64,000 nt of DNA, taken from CAG-273 sp963929915 (GTDB lineage Bacteria > Bacillota > Clostridia > TANB77 > CAG-508). Both the position numbers and the translations under genes were made by a program. Positions 1-9,737 of this stretch are shown piece by piece; position 1 is the first letter of the stretch, and each line of letters starts with the position of its first letter. Location of the stretch: positions 34,792 through 98,791 of the forward strand of contig CAWVJY010000001.1 of NCBI GenBank assembly GCA_963929915.1, read 5' to 3'. Under the pieces are notes generated by a model. It made no database searches and was not told the origin of the DNA. It worked only from the letters and a program-made list of their open reading frames with translations.

Positions 1-930
1 AAAAGCAAATTCTCCTGTTTCAAAAAAGGCATAATATACGTTATTGCCAAAATTGTTTTCTGCCAATTTTAAATATACACCTAAATAATAATTAGCACGT
101 ACTTCTGGAGTAATACTTAAGTCTAATGTTTCTCCGTTTCTTTCTATGGTAAACTTAAGTACTTCTCCTATGTTTTGATTAATTTCTTCTACTAATTTTT
201 GTGCATCACCTTGTACTTCTACTCCATTTACAGAAAGAATAACATCTTTTGTCTCTAAACCTTGCATATCCGCTGGGCTATTTGGATAAATAGCTGCAAT
301 TTCAGTATTTAGTTCTCCTGCTCCTGAAATAGCAATTCCCGTGTAATTATATTGTTCTGTCATAGGTTCTAATTGTAAAGTTTTTTCTTTTCCATTTCTT
401 TCAATTACTACTTCTAAGGTTTCTCCATTACAGTTTTGTAATGCTTCATCTAAATCTGCTTTATAAAAAATAGTTTTACCATTTACTTTTAGTATTTTAT
501 CTCCTGACATAAGTCCTACTTGCTGTGCACTTGTGTCTGGTATAACAGAATCCACATAATTAGAAACATTATTTCCTGTAAAGCTCATTAAAACAAAATA
601 TACAAGTAAAGCAAAAATAATATTAACTAATCCACCTGCAGCAACTACTGCAATTCTTTTTGGTATGCTTGCCTTACTAAAAGAACCTTCTTCTTCAGAA
701 CGTTCTTCTTCACCTTCCATACTAACAAATCCCCCTAGTGGAATCAGTCTTAAGGCATATTTCGTTTCTTTTCCTTGTTTTTTCCAAACAGTAGGACCAA
801 ATCCAATAGCAAATTCATTTACTTTAATTTTGCATAATTTTGCTATTAAAAAATGTCCACCTTCATGAATAAATACAAGAAAACCTAATATAAAAATGAT
901 TTTTAAAGCTGCAATAATAAATGATATCAA
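1..930 (-). CDS. rseP: RseP-type site-2 membrane metalloprotease, 3' end beyond window
   Basis: Intramembrane zinc protease of the M50 family, which cleaves membrane-bound regulators such as anti-sigma factors. The first 310 codons read without a break. The N-terminal membrane helix carries the zinc site HEGGH (residues 22-26), followed by a conserved FAIGFGP stretch. Two PDZ-like domains follow; each has a GDKILKVNG or DVILSVNG type core. The protein runs off the window before the second catalytic motif. The start is TTG at 930, chosen because AAAGGAGA lies just upstream and the HExxH helix follows at the usual distance. It is the last visible gene of pyrH-frr-uppS-cdsA-rseP. In many Clostridia dxr sits between cdsA and rseP; here the gap is only 78 bases. 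Confidence 0.93.
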   Translation of the reverse strand, partial: MISFIIAALKIIFILGFLVFIHEGGHFLIAKLCKIKVNEFAIGFGPTVWKKQGKETKYALRLIPLGGFVSMEGEEERSEEEGSFSKASIPKRIAVVAAGGLVNIIFALLVYFVLMSFTGNNVSNYVDSVIPDTSAQQVGLMSGDKILKVNGKTIFYKADLDEALQNCNGETLEVVIERNGKEKTLQLEPMTEQYNYTGIAISGAGELNTEIAAIYPNSPADMQGLETKDVILSVNGVEVQGDAQKLVEEINQNIGEVLKFTIERNGETLDLSITPEVRANYYLGVYLKLAENNFGNNVYYAFFETGEFAF

Positions 931-1008
931 ATAAAATTCTCCTTTATATTTGTATAAATTTATGTAAATAACTTTTATATAATAAATTTAATTTTATTGT
1001 TCACTTTC

Positions 1009-1821
1009 TTATAATAACATAAATAAAAAGTAAGCAAATGGTGCTATAAATACAATACTGTCAATTCTATCTAACATTCCACCATGACCAGGAATTAAAT
1101 TACTAAAATCTTTAATTCCTGTATACCTTTTTACAGAGGATGCTGCTAAATCTCCAATTTGACTTAAAACACTTAATACTATAGTAATAATAGCAACATA
1201 AAGGTATGAAAACTCTACATGGAAGATTGCTTGGCAAGCCCATGTATATAACATAGTCATTGCAACAGCTCCTACTATTCCACCAATACATCCTTCTATT
1301 GTTTTATAAGGACTAATTTTTGTAAAATAATGCTTTCCAATTTTTTTTCCAATTACAAAAGCAAAAATGTCGGTTCCCCATGCACTAAGGAATAAAAACC
1401 AAATTAAAAATTTTCCGTTTGGTAAGTTTTCGCGAATAATGGAAATAAACATTAAAAATATAACAATATAGCAAATTCCAAAAAAGGTAACTGCAATATC
1501 TACTATATTTACTTTCAAATTGGTAATAATGGCATATAAAAATAAAATTAGGAAAGTAATTGGAAGTAATGCTCCTATTATTTTTAATACCCAAGTTAAT
1601 GGCACCACATGAATAAAACAAATAAGAACTGCTGCCAAATATCCAATCCAACTAACAGGATTTGCTTTTTCTCCATGCCTAAACGCTTTGTAAAATTCAT
1701 GTAAACTCATAATAGCAATAATGGAAATGGCAATATCTACTACATACTGGTTGCCAAAAATTAATATAATGGCAACAATGGGAAATAGTATTAACCCTGA
1801 TAGTAATCTTGTAACATTCAT
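1009..1821 (-). CDS. cdsA: Phosphatidate cytidylyltransferase
   Basis: Makes CDP-diacylglycerol from CTP and phosphatidic acid, the precursor of phosphatidylglycerol (see pgsA at 22 kb). The protein is 270 residues, with about eight hydrophobic membrane segments and the family signature near the C terminus (SSVKRYTGIKDFSNLIPGHGG followed by DRIDS), which holds the metal-binding aspartates. The start at 1821 (MNVTRLLSG) is preferred over an upstream in-frame codon because AGAAAGGAAAC precedes it; the longer version would overlap uppS. It sits 16 bases after uppS and is presumably co-transcribed with it. Confidence 0.95.
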   Translation of the reverse strand: MNVTRLLSGLILFPIVAIILIFGNQYVVDIAISIIAIMSLHEFYKAFRHGEKANPVSWIGYLAAVLICFIHVVPLTWVLKIIGALLPITFLILFLYAIITNLKVNIVDIAVTFFGICYIVIFLMFISIIRENLPNGKFLIWFLFLSAWGTDIFAFVIGKKIGKHYFTKISPYKTIEGCIGGIVGAVAMTMLYTWACQAIFHVEFSYLYVAIITIVLSVLSQIGDLAASSVKRYTGIKDFSNLIPGHGGMLDRIDSIVFIAPFAYFLFMLL

Positions 1822-1837
1822 TTTTTTGTTTCCTTTC

Positions 1838-2545
1838 TTATTTTCCTCCAAATTTTCTATTTCTATTCTCGAAAATTTGAATTGCTTCATCTAAATCTTC
1901 TTCTGAAAAATCTGGCCAATATTTTGGAATAAATAAAAATTCTGTATAAGCTAATTGCCATAAAAGATAATTACTAATTCTTTGTTCTCCACCTGGACGA
2001 ATTAATAAATCTGGTTCTGGCTGTCCTGCTGTGTAAAGTGAATTAGATACTAAGTCTTCATTAATGTCTTCTATACTAATTTCTTTATCTTGTACTTGTT
2101 TTGCTATTTTCTTTACTGCTTTTACAATTTCATCTCTACCACCATAATTAAAAGCAATATTTAAAGTAAGTCCTGTACAATTTGCAGTAGCTTCCACAAT
2201 TTTTTGAATACTTTTTTGTAAACCTTCATCCAATCTAGTAATATCACCTAAAATTTTAATACGAATATTATCTTTACTAGTATCTTTTAAAAAGTCCTCT
2301 ACATATTTTTGAAGTAATAACATTAAAGCCCCTACTTCTTCTTTGGTTCTTTTCCAATTTTCTGTAGAAAAAGCATATACTGTTAGATATTGAAGTCCAA
2401 TCTTATTTGCATATTTAGCAATTCTTTTTAAATTATCTGCTCCTTCTTTATGTCCTAACTTTGGATCTAATCCTCTTTCTTTTGCCCATCTACGATTGCC
2501 ATCCATAATAATGGCAATATGTTTTGGCATTATTTTTTCTTCCAT
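1838..2545 (-). CDS. uppS: Undecaprenyl diphosphate synthase (cis-prenyltransferase)
   Basis: Condenses isopentenyl diphosphate onto farnesyl diphosphate to give C55 undecaprenyl diphosphate, the lipid carrier for peptidoglycan and teichoic acid precursors. The protein is 235 residues. The catalytic aspartate is D15 in the IIMDGNRRWAK motif; the C-terminal RPGGEQRISNYLLWQ and TEFLF motifs bind the allylic and homoallylic substrates. The start at 2545 is supported by TAGGAGAAT five bases upstream. It is the middle gene of the envelope and translation operon. Confidence 0.96.
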   Translation of the reverse strand: MEEKIMPKHIAIIMDGNRRWAKERGLDPKLGHKEGADNLKRIAKYANKIGLQYLTVYAFSTENWKRTKEEVGALMLLLQKYVEDFLKDTSKDNIRIKILGDITRLDEGLQKSIQKIVEATANCTGLTLNIAFNYGGRDEIVKAVKKIAKQVQDKEISIEDINEDLVSNSLYTAGQPEPDLLIRPGGEQRISNYLLWQLAYTEFLFIPKYWPDFSEEDLDEAIQIFENRNRKFGGK

Positions 2546-2672
2546 TTTATTCTCCTAACTCTTATTTCCTTAAGATTTTTTATTGCAAATTTAGGTTGCA
2601 TTGTACTTTTTAATACAAAGCTTCTATTATATCAATTCTGTATATTGTTGGAATGATTTATATTAAAATAAC

Positions 2673-3221
2673 TTAAATACTCATAATTTCTTTTTCTTTT
2701 TTCTCTAAAAGCATATCAATTTCTTCTACTTTTTTATCTGTTAATTTTTGAATGTCCTCTTCTTCTTTTTTCAAGTCGTCTTCTGTAATTTCAGATTTCT
2801 TTTCTAATTCTTTTGCTTCATCAATAGCATCTCTTCTAATAGAACGAACAGCAATTTTTGCTTCTTCTGCTAATTTTCTAATATCTTTTACAATTTCTTT
2901 TCTTCTTTCTTCATTTAGTTCTGGGAAAGTTAAACGAATTACTTTTCCATCATTATTTGGATTGATTCCAATATCAGATTTTAAAATTTCTTTTTCAATT
3001 TCTTTTAAAATACTAGCATCCCATGGTTGAATTAAAATCATTCTAGCTTCTGGTACAGAAATTCCAGCAACTTGATTAATTGGTGTTGGAACTCCATAAT
3101 AATCTACTGTAATTTTATTTAAGATGGCAGGGTTTGCTCTTCCTGCTCTAATTTCTGCTAAGTTTTCTTCAAATACACTTATTGTTTTATTCATTTTTTC
3201 TTCATAAATATTGTTTATCAT
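2673..3221 (-). CDS. frr: Ribosome recycling factor
   Basis: Splits post-termination ribosomes together with EF-G. The 182-residue length matches the family (about 185). The three-helix bundle shows the usual motifs: LAEIRAGRANP near residue 30, VPEARMILIQPWD near residue 75 and GKVIRLTFPELNEERR near residue 105. The start MINNIYEEKM at 3221 is chosen over an upstream in-frame ATG because AAAAAAGGAG directly precedes it and it gives the normal length. It is the gene after pyrH, the standard bacterial order. Confidence 0.96.
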   Translation of the reverse strand: MINNIYEEKMNKTISVFEENLAEIRAGRANPAILNKITVDYYGVPTPINQVAGISVPEARMILIQPWDASILKEIEKEILKSDIGINPNNDGKVIRLTFPELNEERRKEIVKDIRKLAEEAKIAVRSIRRDAIDEAKELEKKSEITEDDLKKEEEDIQKLTDKKVEEIDMLLEKKEKEIMSI

Positions 3222-3342
3222 AATTTTATTCTCCTTTTTTGATTTTATGTTTTTCAATTTTTTATTCATTTCTTTTTTGGGCTTTAACTGCAATTCTTCT
3301 TGTTTTGCATATAATATAAAGTCTATCTTACATTCATTAGCT

Positions 3343-4053
3343 TTATTCCCCTACAAAGGTACCTACCTTTTCTCCTAAGATTGCTTTTACCATATTATCT
3401 GGTTCATTCATTCCAAATACTATTAAAGGAATATGATTATCCCTACATAAAGAGGTAGCTGTAGAATCCATTACTTTTAAGTCTTTATTTAAAATGTCTA
3501 AATAAGAAATTTTATCGTATTTAACAGCATTTGGGTTAATTTTTGGATCATCAGAATAAACACCATCAATGGTTTTTGCAACTAATATTACTTCTGCATC
3601 TACTTCTGCTGCTCTTAAAGCTGCTGCTGTATCTGTTTGTGAAATATGGATTTCCTGTTCCACAACTAAAAATAACTACTCTACCTTTTTCTAAATGTTT
3701 TACTGCTTTTCTTTTAATATATGGCTCTGCTATTTCTCGCATTTCAATTGCAGTTTGTACTCTAGTATAAATTCCTCTTGTTTCTAAAGCATCTTGTAAA
3801 GCAAGACCATTCATACAAGTAGCAAGCATTCCCATATAGTCTGATGTGGTTCTTTCCATTTGGTGTCCATATTTTCCTCTCCAAAAGTTTCCACCACCTA
3901 CTACAATAGCAACCTGTGCTCCTAGTTCTACTACTTCTTTTATTTTATCACAAATTTTCCTAAAGTAGTTACATCAATACCATGTTTGGAATCTCCTGCT
4001 AAAGCCTCTCCACTTAGCTTAAGTAGCACTCTTTTATACTTTAAATCTGGCAA
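3343..4053 (-). CDS. pyrH: UMP kinase, frame broken by two apparent single-base indels
   Basis: Phosphorylates UMP to UDP; the gene is essential in most bacteria. Read across three frames the product is a complete 236-residue kinase: YKRVLLKLSGEAL at the N terminus, VGGGNFWRG, ERTTSDYMGMLAT, then GTGNPYF and DTAAALRAAE, ending near GEKVGTFVGE. One A seems missing in an A-run near 3958 and one base seems added near 3637, so the two cancel. A TTG start at 4053 with AAGGAGAG upstream fits the family N terminus. Intact operon partners and preserved sequence on both sides suggest sequencing error or very recent change rather than decay. Confidence 0.85.
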
Positions 4054-4301
4054 TAATATACACTCTCCTTACCATTTATTTTTTCATGCTATCATTCTAT
4101 CATAATTTCTTAATTTTTACAGCCTTTTTTGAAAAATTTTTCGTTTCTTAAAAGATTTTTTTAATATCATATTTATATCATAAATTCTATATTTAATAAA
4201 AATTTCTTTAAATTTTATTTTTATAGTATATTTTTAAATGGAATAATATTCTTCAATATTTTTTTGAAATTAGCCAATACTAAAAGAAAAGGTGAAATAA
4301 T

Positions 4302-4955
4302 ATGAATCAAATTATAATGCAGCCTAAAAATTCTACTATACAATATTTAAAAAAGAACCAATATCGTTTGCAATTTTGGTTTTCTTTTAGTATTGCTCTT
4401 ATTTTTTTGTGTATTTTTTTTAGCAATATTTATCAGATGCATAAGCAAGAAAAATTATCCAAAACTTTGCTAAATAATTATTCCTTAACAACTCTTTATC
4501 AAAATTTAGAAGATACACAAAATTCAGTAACACCCGAAAAAATACAAGTTAGCTATTCTAATCCCTTTGTAATCGGAATGATTCGTGTTGATAAAATTAA
4601 TGTCAATTATCCTATTTTATCAGAAAGTAACCGTGATTTATTAAAAATTTCTCTTTGTCGTTTTGCAGGACCTATGCCAAATGAAATTGGAAACTTATGT
4701 ATAGCCGGACATAATTATGTAGATTATAAATTATTTAGTAGATTACATGAATTAGAAAACGGAGATAGTATAGATATTTATGATTTAAATGGTACTAAAA
4801 TTACCTATACGGTTTTTGATAAATTTGAAGTAAAACCAAATGATTTATCTTGTACCAATCAAAATGTGGGAGAAAATAAAATTGTAACTTTATTAACCTG
4901 TAATAATGTAAATGGAAAAAGAACAGTAGTAAAAGCAATTGAGAAGAACACATAA
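4302..4955 (+). CDS. Sortase family transpeptidase
   Basis: Membrane-anchored cysteine transpeptidase that attaches LPxTG-type proteins to the cell wall. The protein is 217 residues, with one N-terminal membrane helix (about residues 25-45). The catalytic triad is visible: His in IAGHNYVDY (about residue 147), Cys in TLLTCNN (about residue 199) and Arg in the following KRTVV. The subclass is uncertain; the short form and N-terminal anchor fit class D or B-like enzymes. It converges on a gene for an LPQTG protein about 120 bases away, a likely substrate. Confidence 0.9.
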   Translation: MNQIIMQPKNSTIQYLKKNQYRLQFWFSFSIALIFLCIFFSNIYQMHKQEKLSKTLLNNYSLTTLYQNLEDTQNSVTPEKIQVSYSNPFVIGMIRVDKINVNYPILSESNRDLLKISLCRFAGPMPNEIGNLCIAGHNYVDYKLFSRLHELENGDSIDIYDLNGTKITYTVFDKFEVKPNDLSCTNQNVGENKIVTLLTCNNVNGKRTVVKAIEKNT

Positions 4956-5075
4956 GCCTTAAAATATCTTTCCCTAATATCTTGTTTAATATAGTAATGA
5001 CAAAGTAGAAAAAGAATATACTGAATGATAAATTCAATATATTCTTTTTGATATATCTTAAAATCGAAATACATT

Positions 5076-5426
5076 TTATAGATTTTTATAATTTCTAATT
5101 TTAATATATGCATAAATTGCTGATACAATACAGATTGCTATAAATACAAATAATGCTGTGTCTTCTGCTACACCAGTTTGTGGTAAGGTATTTGTTGAAG
5201 CGGTATTTTGTGTATTGTTAATAACTGGTACTGTATTTTCTTCATTGTTTACTACATTATTTGCTTCATTATTGGCTTCATCGTTTGCTTGTTCATTATT
5301 ACTTTGTCCATTGATAATTTGTAAAGGATTATCATCAGTAGCTTGTACACTAGGAACAATTACAAGTAATAATAATGCAATTACTAATCCAAATACTAAA
5401 ACTAATTTTTTACTTTTCATCATCAT
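5076..5426 (-). CDS. Small LPQTG cell-wall-anchored protein
   Basis: A 116-residue secreted protein and probable substrate of the adjacent sortase. It has an N-terminal signal peptide (MMMKSKKLVLVFGLVIALL, cleavage near VQA), a short asparagine- and glutamate-rich spacer with NNEAN-like repeats, then the sorting signal NTLPQTG, a C-terminal hydrophobic helix and a positively charged tail (KIRNYKNL). The start at the ATG triplet near 5426 follows AAAGGAG. With only about 60 residues between signal and anchor it has no visible catalytic domain; it may be a pilus- or surface-stub protein. Confidence 0.85.
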   Translation of the reverse strand: MMMKSKKLVLVFGLVIALLLLVIVPSVQATDDNPLQIINGQSNNEQANDEANNEANNVVNNEENTVPVINNTQNTASTNTLPQTGVAEDTALFVFIAICIVSAIYAYIKIRNYKNL

Positions 5427-5654
5427 CAAATCTCCTTTTCTTTCGATTATTTTCTTATTTTTATTATTTGTATAAATAGAAAAAATATACCTCATTTTTT
5501 CCATCTAGAAATATTTTATACTTCTACTAATAAATAGTCAAGTTTTTTTTACATTTTTTTAGATTTTTTTACTTTTTTGCCAAAAACTTGTTAATATTTC
5601 ATTTTATTTTTAGTTAAGCTTTCTATTTTCCTTGATAATTACTAATAAGCTAAG

Positions 5655-6744
5655 TTATACATTAAATCTGAATAATACAATATCGCCATCTTGCATAACA
5701 TAATCTTTACCTTCTAAGCGCATTAGTCCTTTTTCTTTTACTGCTGCTACCGAACCTTCTTTAATTAAGTCATCATAGGAAATAATTTCGGCACGAATAA
5801 ATCCTCTTTCTATATCACTATGAATTTTTCCTGCTGCTTGTGGTGCCTTTGTACCTTTTTTAATAGTCCATGCCCTTACTTCTGGTTCTCCTGCAGTTAA
5901 AAATGACATTAGTCCTAATAAATCATAACTTGTTTTAATTACTTTATCTAAGCCAGATTCTTCCAAGCCCAATGCTTCTAGCATTTCTTTTTGGTCTTCG
6001 CCCTCTAAAGAAGCAAGTTCTTCTTCTATCTTTACACATAAAGGAATAACTGCAGCATTTTCTTGTTTTGCATATTCTTTTACTTTTTTTACATTTTCAT
6101 CATTTTCTGCATTACTTAGTTGCTCTTCTGAAACATTAGCTATGTATAAAATTGGTTTCATGGTAAGTAAAAAAGCATCTTTAAAATTTCTTTTTCTTCT
6201 TCGTTAAGTGCCATAGTTCTAGTTGGTTTGCCTTGTGATAGCCACTCTTTTACTTTTTCTAAAACTTCTAATTCTTGTGCATATTTTTTATCTGCTTTTA
6301 TTTTCTTTTTACGTTATCTATTCTTTTTTCTATTGTTTCTAAATCTGCAAATACTAATTCTAAATTAATTGTTTCTATATCTCGAATAGGATCAATACTA
6401 CCATCTACATGGACAATATTAGTATCTTCAAAACATCTTACTACTTCTACAATACTATCTACTTCACGAATGTGAGATAAAAATTTATTGCCTAGCCCTT
6501 CTCCATGGCTTGCTCCTTTTACCAAACCTGCAATATCTACAAATTCAATTACAGCAGGGGTTACCTTTTGAGGATGATAGATTTCTGCTAATTTTTGCAA
6601 TCTTTCGTCTGGTACTGCTACTACACCTACATTTGGTTCAATGGTGCAAAAAGGATAGTTAGCACATTCTGCCCCTGCTTTGGTAATAGCATTAAACATA
6701 GTACTTTTTCCTACATTAGGAAGTCCTACAATTCCCATCTTCAT
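5655..6744 (-). CDS. ychF: YchF/Obg-like ATPase, frame broken by two apparent single-base deletions
   Basis: Ribosome-associated P-loop ATPase of the OBG family. The N-terminal half shows the P-loop GLPNVGKST, the variant NxxE-type G4 region and DIAGLVKGASHGEGLGN; the C-terminal half has MKPILYIANVSEE and a TGS domain ending DGDIVLFRFNV. The two halves are in different frames, but the stretch between them translates correctly (KADKKYAQELEVLEKVKEWL) if one base is restored in A-runs near 6300 and near 6183. The repaired length is 363 residues, exactly the family size. Because disruption falls in homopolymers only, sequencing error is the favoured reading. Confidence 0.85.
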
Positions 6745-6847
6745 AGTTATGCTTCATCTCCGTTTTTTATATTATTTTGTATTAATTCTTATTTCTATAT
6801 TTTGTTTTTTTAATTTCTTCTATGTTTCCCTCTTCTATTGTTTCTTT

Positions 6848-8021
6848 TTAATTCGTTTGACTATTTTGGTTGTTTTGTTTATCTTGGTTATTTTGATTAT
6901 TTTGGTTATCTTGATTGTTTTGGTCATTCTGGCTATTTTGACTTTCTTGGTTATCTTCTTGTTCATTTTCTGGAGGCTCTTGCGTATTTCCTTCTTGTGT
7001 ATTTTCTTGTTCATTTCCACCAGTAGGAGTTTCTTCATTTTCACCGGATTTGTTTCTTCATTGCCACCAGGTTCTGTTGTTTCTTCATTGCCACCATTTT
7101 CTGTTTCCTCATTTCCTCCTGTACTTTCTCCTGGTGTTTCTGTATTACTTCCTGAACTTGGATTTTGTGGTTTTGTAGTATCTTCCGGTTTTTGCTCTTC
7201 TTTTTGGTCATCATCATCTTCTTTTTTATCGTCTTCTGCTTTATAGGTTTTCCATGGATTTTTTGGATTAGGATCTGTTGGATCCCATCCTCTTAATTCC
7301 GCTGGTGCACTCGATATTTTTTGAGCTTTTGGTCTTCTATATGCTTGTGATGGGTCTGAATAAAATTCTACAGATGAACCTACTGAAACATTATTAAAAA
7401 TCCATAAGCATCTGCTGTAGTCATACGAATACATCCCATAGAAGCTTTTGTTCCCAATTTATCATATTCCCAATACTCTAAAGTACTAGGATCTCCATTT
7501 ACTAAATATGGTACAGAATGGAATAAAATATTTCCTACTATTTGTGTACAATAATGTCCATATACATCTCCGAACATATGAAGCCATGTAATTTTAGCTG
7601 GTATTTTATACACTCCTGAAGTAGGTGTTGCAGTTCCTGTAGAACAAATAAAAGTCTTCACTCTTTTTGTATATTTTCCATTAGAATCATAAGTATATAC
7701 ATCTATTAGTTGAGCTCCATAATTTACTTTAATATAATATTTCTTTTTTGAAGTTGTAGAAGAAGTATTATTCTTATTTTGGTTTTCTTTCTCTTCTGCT
7801 TTTTTCATTTCTTCTTCATTCAATTTTTGTAGTTCTTCTTCTGTTTTGTTTTCTACATTTTCTAATTGTTCCATGGAAACGGTATTTTGTTCTTGTACTT
7901 CATTTTGATATTGCTCTTGTGCAGAGGTTTGTTTTGTATTTTGAGAGTTAATAATAAAATAAGCTGCTGTAGAGCCTGTAAGAGCTACCATAAATATAAC
8001 AACAAAAACAATCCATTTCAT
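6848..8021 (-). CDS. L,D-transpeptidase (YkuD) with acidic repeat tail, frame broken by two indels
   Basis: Forms 3-3 cross-links or attaches proteins in peptidoglycan. The N-terminal membrane anchor (residues 3-25) is followed by a charged coiled linker and the YkuD domain, with HSVPYL and the catalytic SMGCIRM motif. The frame breaks near 7403, just after the catalytic Cys, and again near 7045; restoring one base at each site gives WIFNNVSVGSSVEFY and a tail rich in GGNEET, NTQE and NQNNQ repeats, about 391 residues in all. The ATG at 8021 lacks a clear ribosome site; AGGGGA lies 65 bases upstream, so translation may begin at a non-ATG codon near 8070 or an indel may hide the start. The 8022-8275 gap holds no other gene that I can see. 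Confidence 0.8.
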
Positions 8022-8275
8022 TTTGTTGGTAAATTTACTTTGTTTTAATTCTTCTTTGAGTTTTCCAATGATTTCACATCCCCTAAATTCTTTATTGTAT
8101 AGCGAAAATTAAAGTTTTTGACTATACAACAAGTCTAAGTTTTTTTTTGGCTTGCGCTAATTACAAAACAATTGTATGTATATGGCAAAGCACCTTTCTT
8201 ATTTTAGCATAAGTTTTTAAAAATGTATAGTCAATTTTTAGAAAAAAACTAATAGATGCTAATTGTTTTTGATAT

Positions 8276-8320
8276 TAAAAAGGGTACTATGCTAAAATTA
8301 GCTATAGTGCCCTTTTTTAA
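8276..8320 (-). terminator. Rho-independent terminator after the DUF1653 gene
   Basis: On the minus strand a near-perfect stem (AAAAAAGGGCACTATAGCTA against TTAGCATAGTACCCTTTTT) with one bulge and one wobble pair ends in a T-run. It begins immediately after the TAA at 8325, which supports that stop as the true end of the gene. Confidence 0.75.
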
Positions 8321-8324
8321 AGTA

Positions 8325-8581
8325 TTATCCCTTAAAATTAGAAGCAACACTTTCATATTTTGCAATTCAAATCTATATTTTTGCTTTACATTTGGATATT
8401 TCTCATGGTCTACTTCACTTAAAAACATATCTACTGGTCTAATCCATAGACTTCCATCACCATATAATCTTCTATAGATTACATATTTTTCCTTTGTTTC
8501 AGAATGAATAGCAACATCTTCTACTAAATAGTAATCTCCCTTAAAATGCCTGTAGATTCCATGAATTTTTAGTTCTTGCAT
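8325..8581 (-). CDS. DUF1653 family small protein, one apparent indel near the 3' end
   Basis: A small cytosolic protein with the DUF1653 features: HGIYRHFKGDYYLVEDVA near the N terminus, ETKEKYVIYRRLYGDGSLWIRP in the middle. Its biochemical role is not established. As sequenced, the frame runs on through the downstream terminator, which is implausible. Adding one A in the run at 8358-8361 yields a tail KYESVASNFKG and a TAA directly before the terminator, about 85 residues. A clear ribosome site (AAAAAAGGAG) precedes the start. tRNA-Thr lies just upstream. Confidence 0.75.
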
Positions 8582-8600
8582 ATTGCTTCTCCTTTTTTAT

Positions 8601-8640
8601 ACTTAAAATAAAAAACTACAAACTTTTATAGTTTGTAAGT
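8601..8640 (-). terminator. Terminator downstream of tRNA-Thr
   Basis: On the minus strand ACTTACAAACT, a short AT loop and AGTTTGTAGT form a stem followed by TTTTTTATTTT. It lies directly after the tRNA 3' end. Confidence 0.65.
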
Positions 8641-8647
8641 TTTATGT

Positions 8648-8723
8648 TGGAGCTTCCAGCCGGAATCGAACCGGCGACCTCAACCTTACCATGGTTGCGC
8701 TCTACCTACTGAGCTATAGAAGC
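8648..8723 (-). tRNA. tRNA-Thr (anticodon GGT)
   Basis: A 76-base cloverleaf with an encoded CCA end. The acceptor stem is GCTTCTA with TGGAAGC, the D arm GCTC/GAGC, the anticodon stem CAACC/GGTTG with loop ATGGTAA (anticodon GGT, reading ACC and ACT), and the T arm GCCGG/CCGGC with TTCGATT. All stems pair. A second threonine tRNA lies at 32.3 kb. Confidence 0.95.
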
Positions 8724-8811
8724 ATATCTATTTATTTAACCAGACAACAAGGGTGGAATTTTGGTAACAGTACTAAATACATCCTATTTCCAATATCCAC
8801 TAGGGCCATAT

Positions 8812-8866
8812 AAGCCCCGTCCCTAATTGTCCAATAGGACTAAATAAGCCCGTCCCCAATTGTCCA
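8812..8866. repeat. Two copies of a GTCCC-type intergenic repeat
   Basis: Two copies of CCCCGTCCC(T/C)AATTGTCC lie about 30 bases apart. The second overlaps the 3' end of sigH. Relatives occur near 11.7, 21.65, 30.6, 39.8 and 52.1 kb. Confidence 0.6.
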
Positions 8867-9512
8867 TTTCTTTTATAGCCTTTTTACGAATTCTTTGAAT
8901 GGCATTATCTACTGATTTTACAGGTGCTTCTAATTTTTGTGCTATTTGTGTGTAACTTTCCCCTTGCATGTATCTAGTTAATACCTTTTTTTCAAAATCA
9001 CTTAAAGTTTTATCTATGGTATTTTCTATATTTTGATAATATTCTTTTTGAGTAATGGTATCTAAAGGATCTTCTATTAAATTAGCATTTAAAATTTCTA
9101 ATAAATCTGCATTGCTTTCATTTCCATCTTCTTCATTATGATATGCACTCATATTTAAAGATAAATAGGAATTTAGTGGCATATGTTTTTGACGGTTAGA
9201 ACTTTTAATAGCTGTAATAAGTTGCCTTTCAATACACATATTGGCAAAGGTTTTAAAAGAGTTTTGCTTTTCTGGTTGATAACTTTTAATCGCTTTAAAT
9301 AAGCCAATGAGCCCTTCTTGTACGATATCTTCTCTTTCTGCACCAATCATATAATACTTACTTACTTTTATATTTACTAAGTTTCTATAGCGGTCCATAA
9401 GATGTTCTAGTGCATAAGTATTATTATCATTCTGAATCATTTTAATTAATTCTTCATCTGGTACTTCTGTATAGTTTTTATTAGAAGAATAAAACACATT
9501 TGATTTGCTCAT
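8823..9512 (-). CDS. sigH: RNA polymerase sigma-H factor (early sporulation)
   Basis: Directs transcription at the onset of sporulation and other stationary-phase promoters. The 229-residue sigma-70 family protein has region 2 (RYRNLVNIKVSKYYMIGAE, EDIVQEGLIGLFKAI, FKTFANMCIERQL) and region 4 with a helix-turn-helix (LSDFEKKVLTRYMQGESYTQIAQKL, VDNAIQRIRKKA), matching Spo0H in order and length. AGGAGG lies upstream of the ATG. The last dozen residues after KEMDN are encoded by a GTCCC intergenic repeat, so the tail is unlike other SigH proteins. It is transcribed divergently from rqcH. Confidence 0.9.
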   Translation of the reverse strand: MSKSNVFYSSNKNYTEVPDEELIKMIQNDNNTYALEHLMDRYRNLVNIKVSKYYMIGAEREDIVQEGLIGLFKAIKSYQPEKQNSFKTFANMCIERQLITAIKSSNRQKHMPLNSYLSLNMSAYHNEEDGNESNADLLEILNANLIEDPLDTITQKEYYQNIENTIDKTLSDFEKKVLTRYMQGESYTQIAQKLEAPVKSVDNAIQRIRKKAIKEMDNWGRAYLVLLDN

Positions 9513-9737
9513 ACCTTAAAAAGCTACCTCCTATGATGTAAAACCTATGCTTGTATTATATCCACTCCGCTTTTTTCTGTCAATAGGAAATGAAGAAAAA
9601 GTTGATAATTTTCTTTAAAATATGGTATTATTTTTTTATTGTTTATAAGAAAAATAGAAAATTTTTTCTATATAATGAAACATGGGTTTATAGGGTAATC
9701 CCATAAAAACCTAAATATATAATGTAAGGATTTATTT

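Noticed and set aside
6680..7246. A 188-residue plus-strand open frame, hydrophobic, with serine/proline repeats
   Set aside because: It is the complement of the L,D-transpeptidase repeat tail; no ribosome site and an artificial composition.
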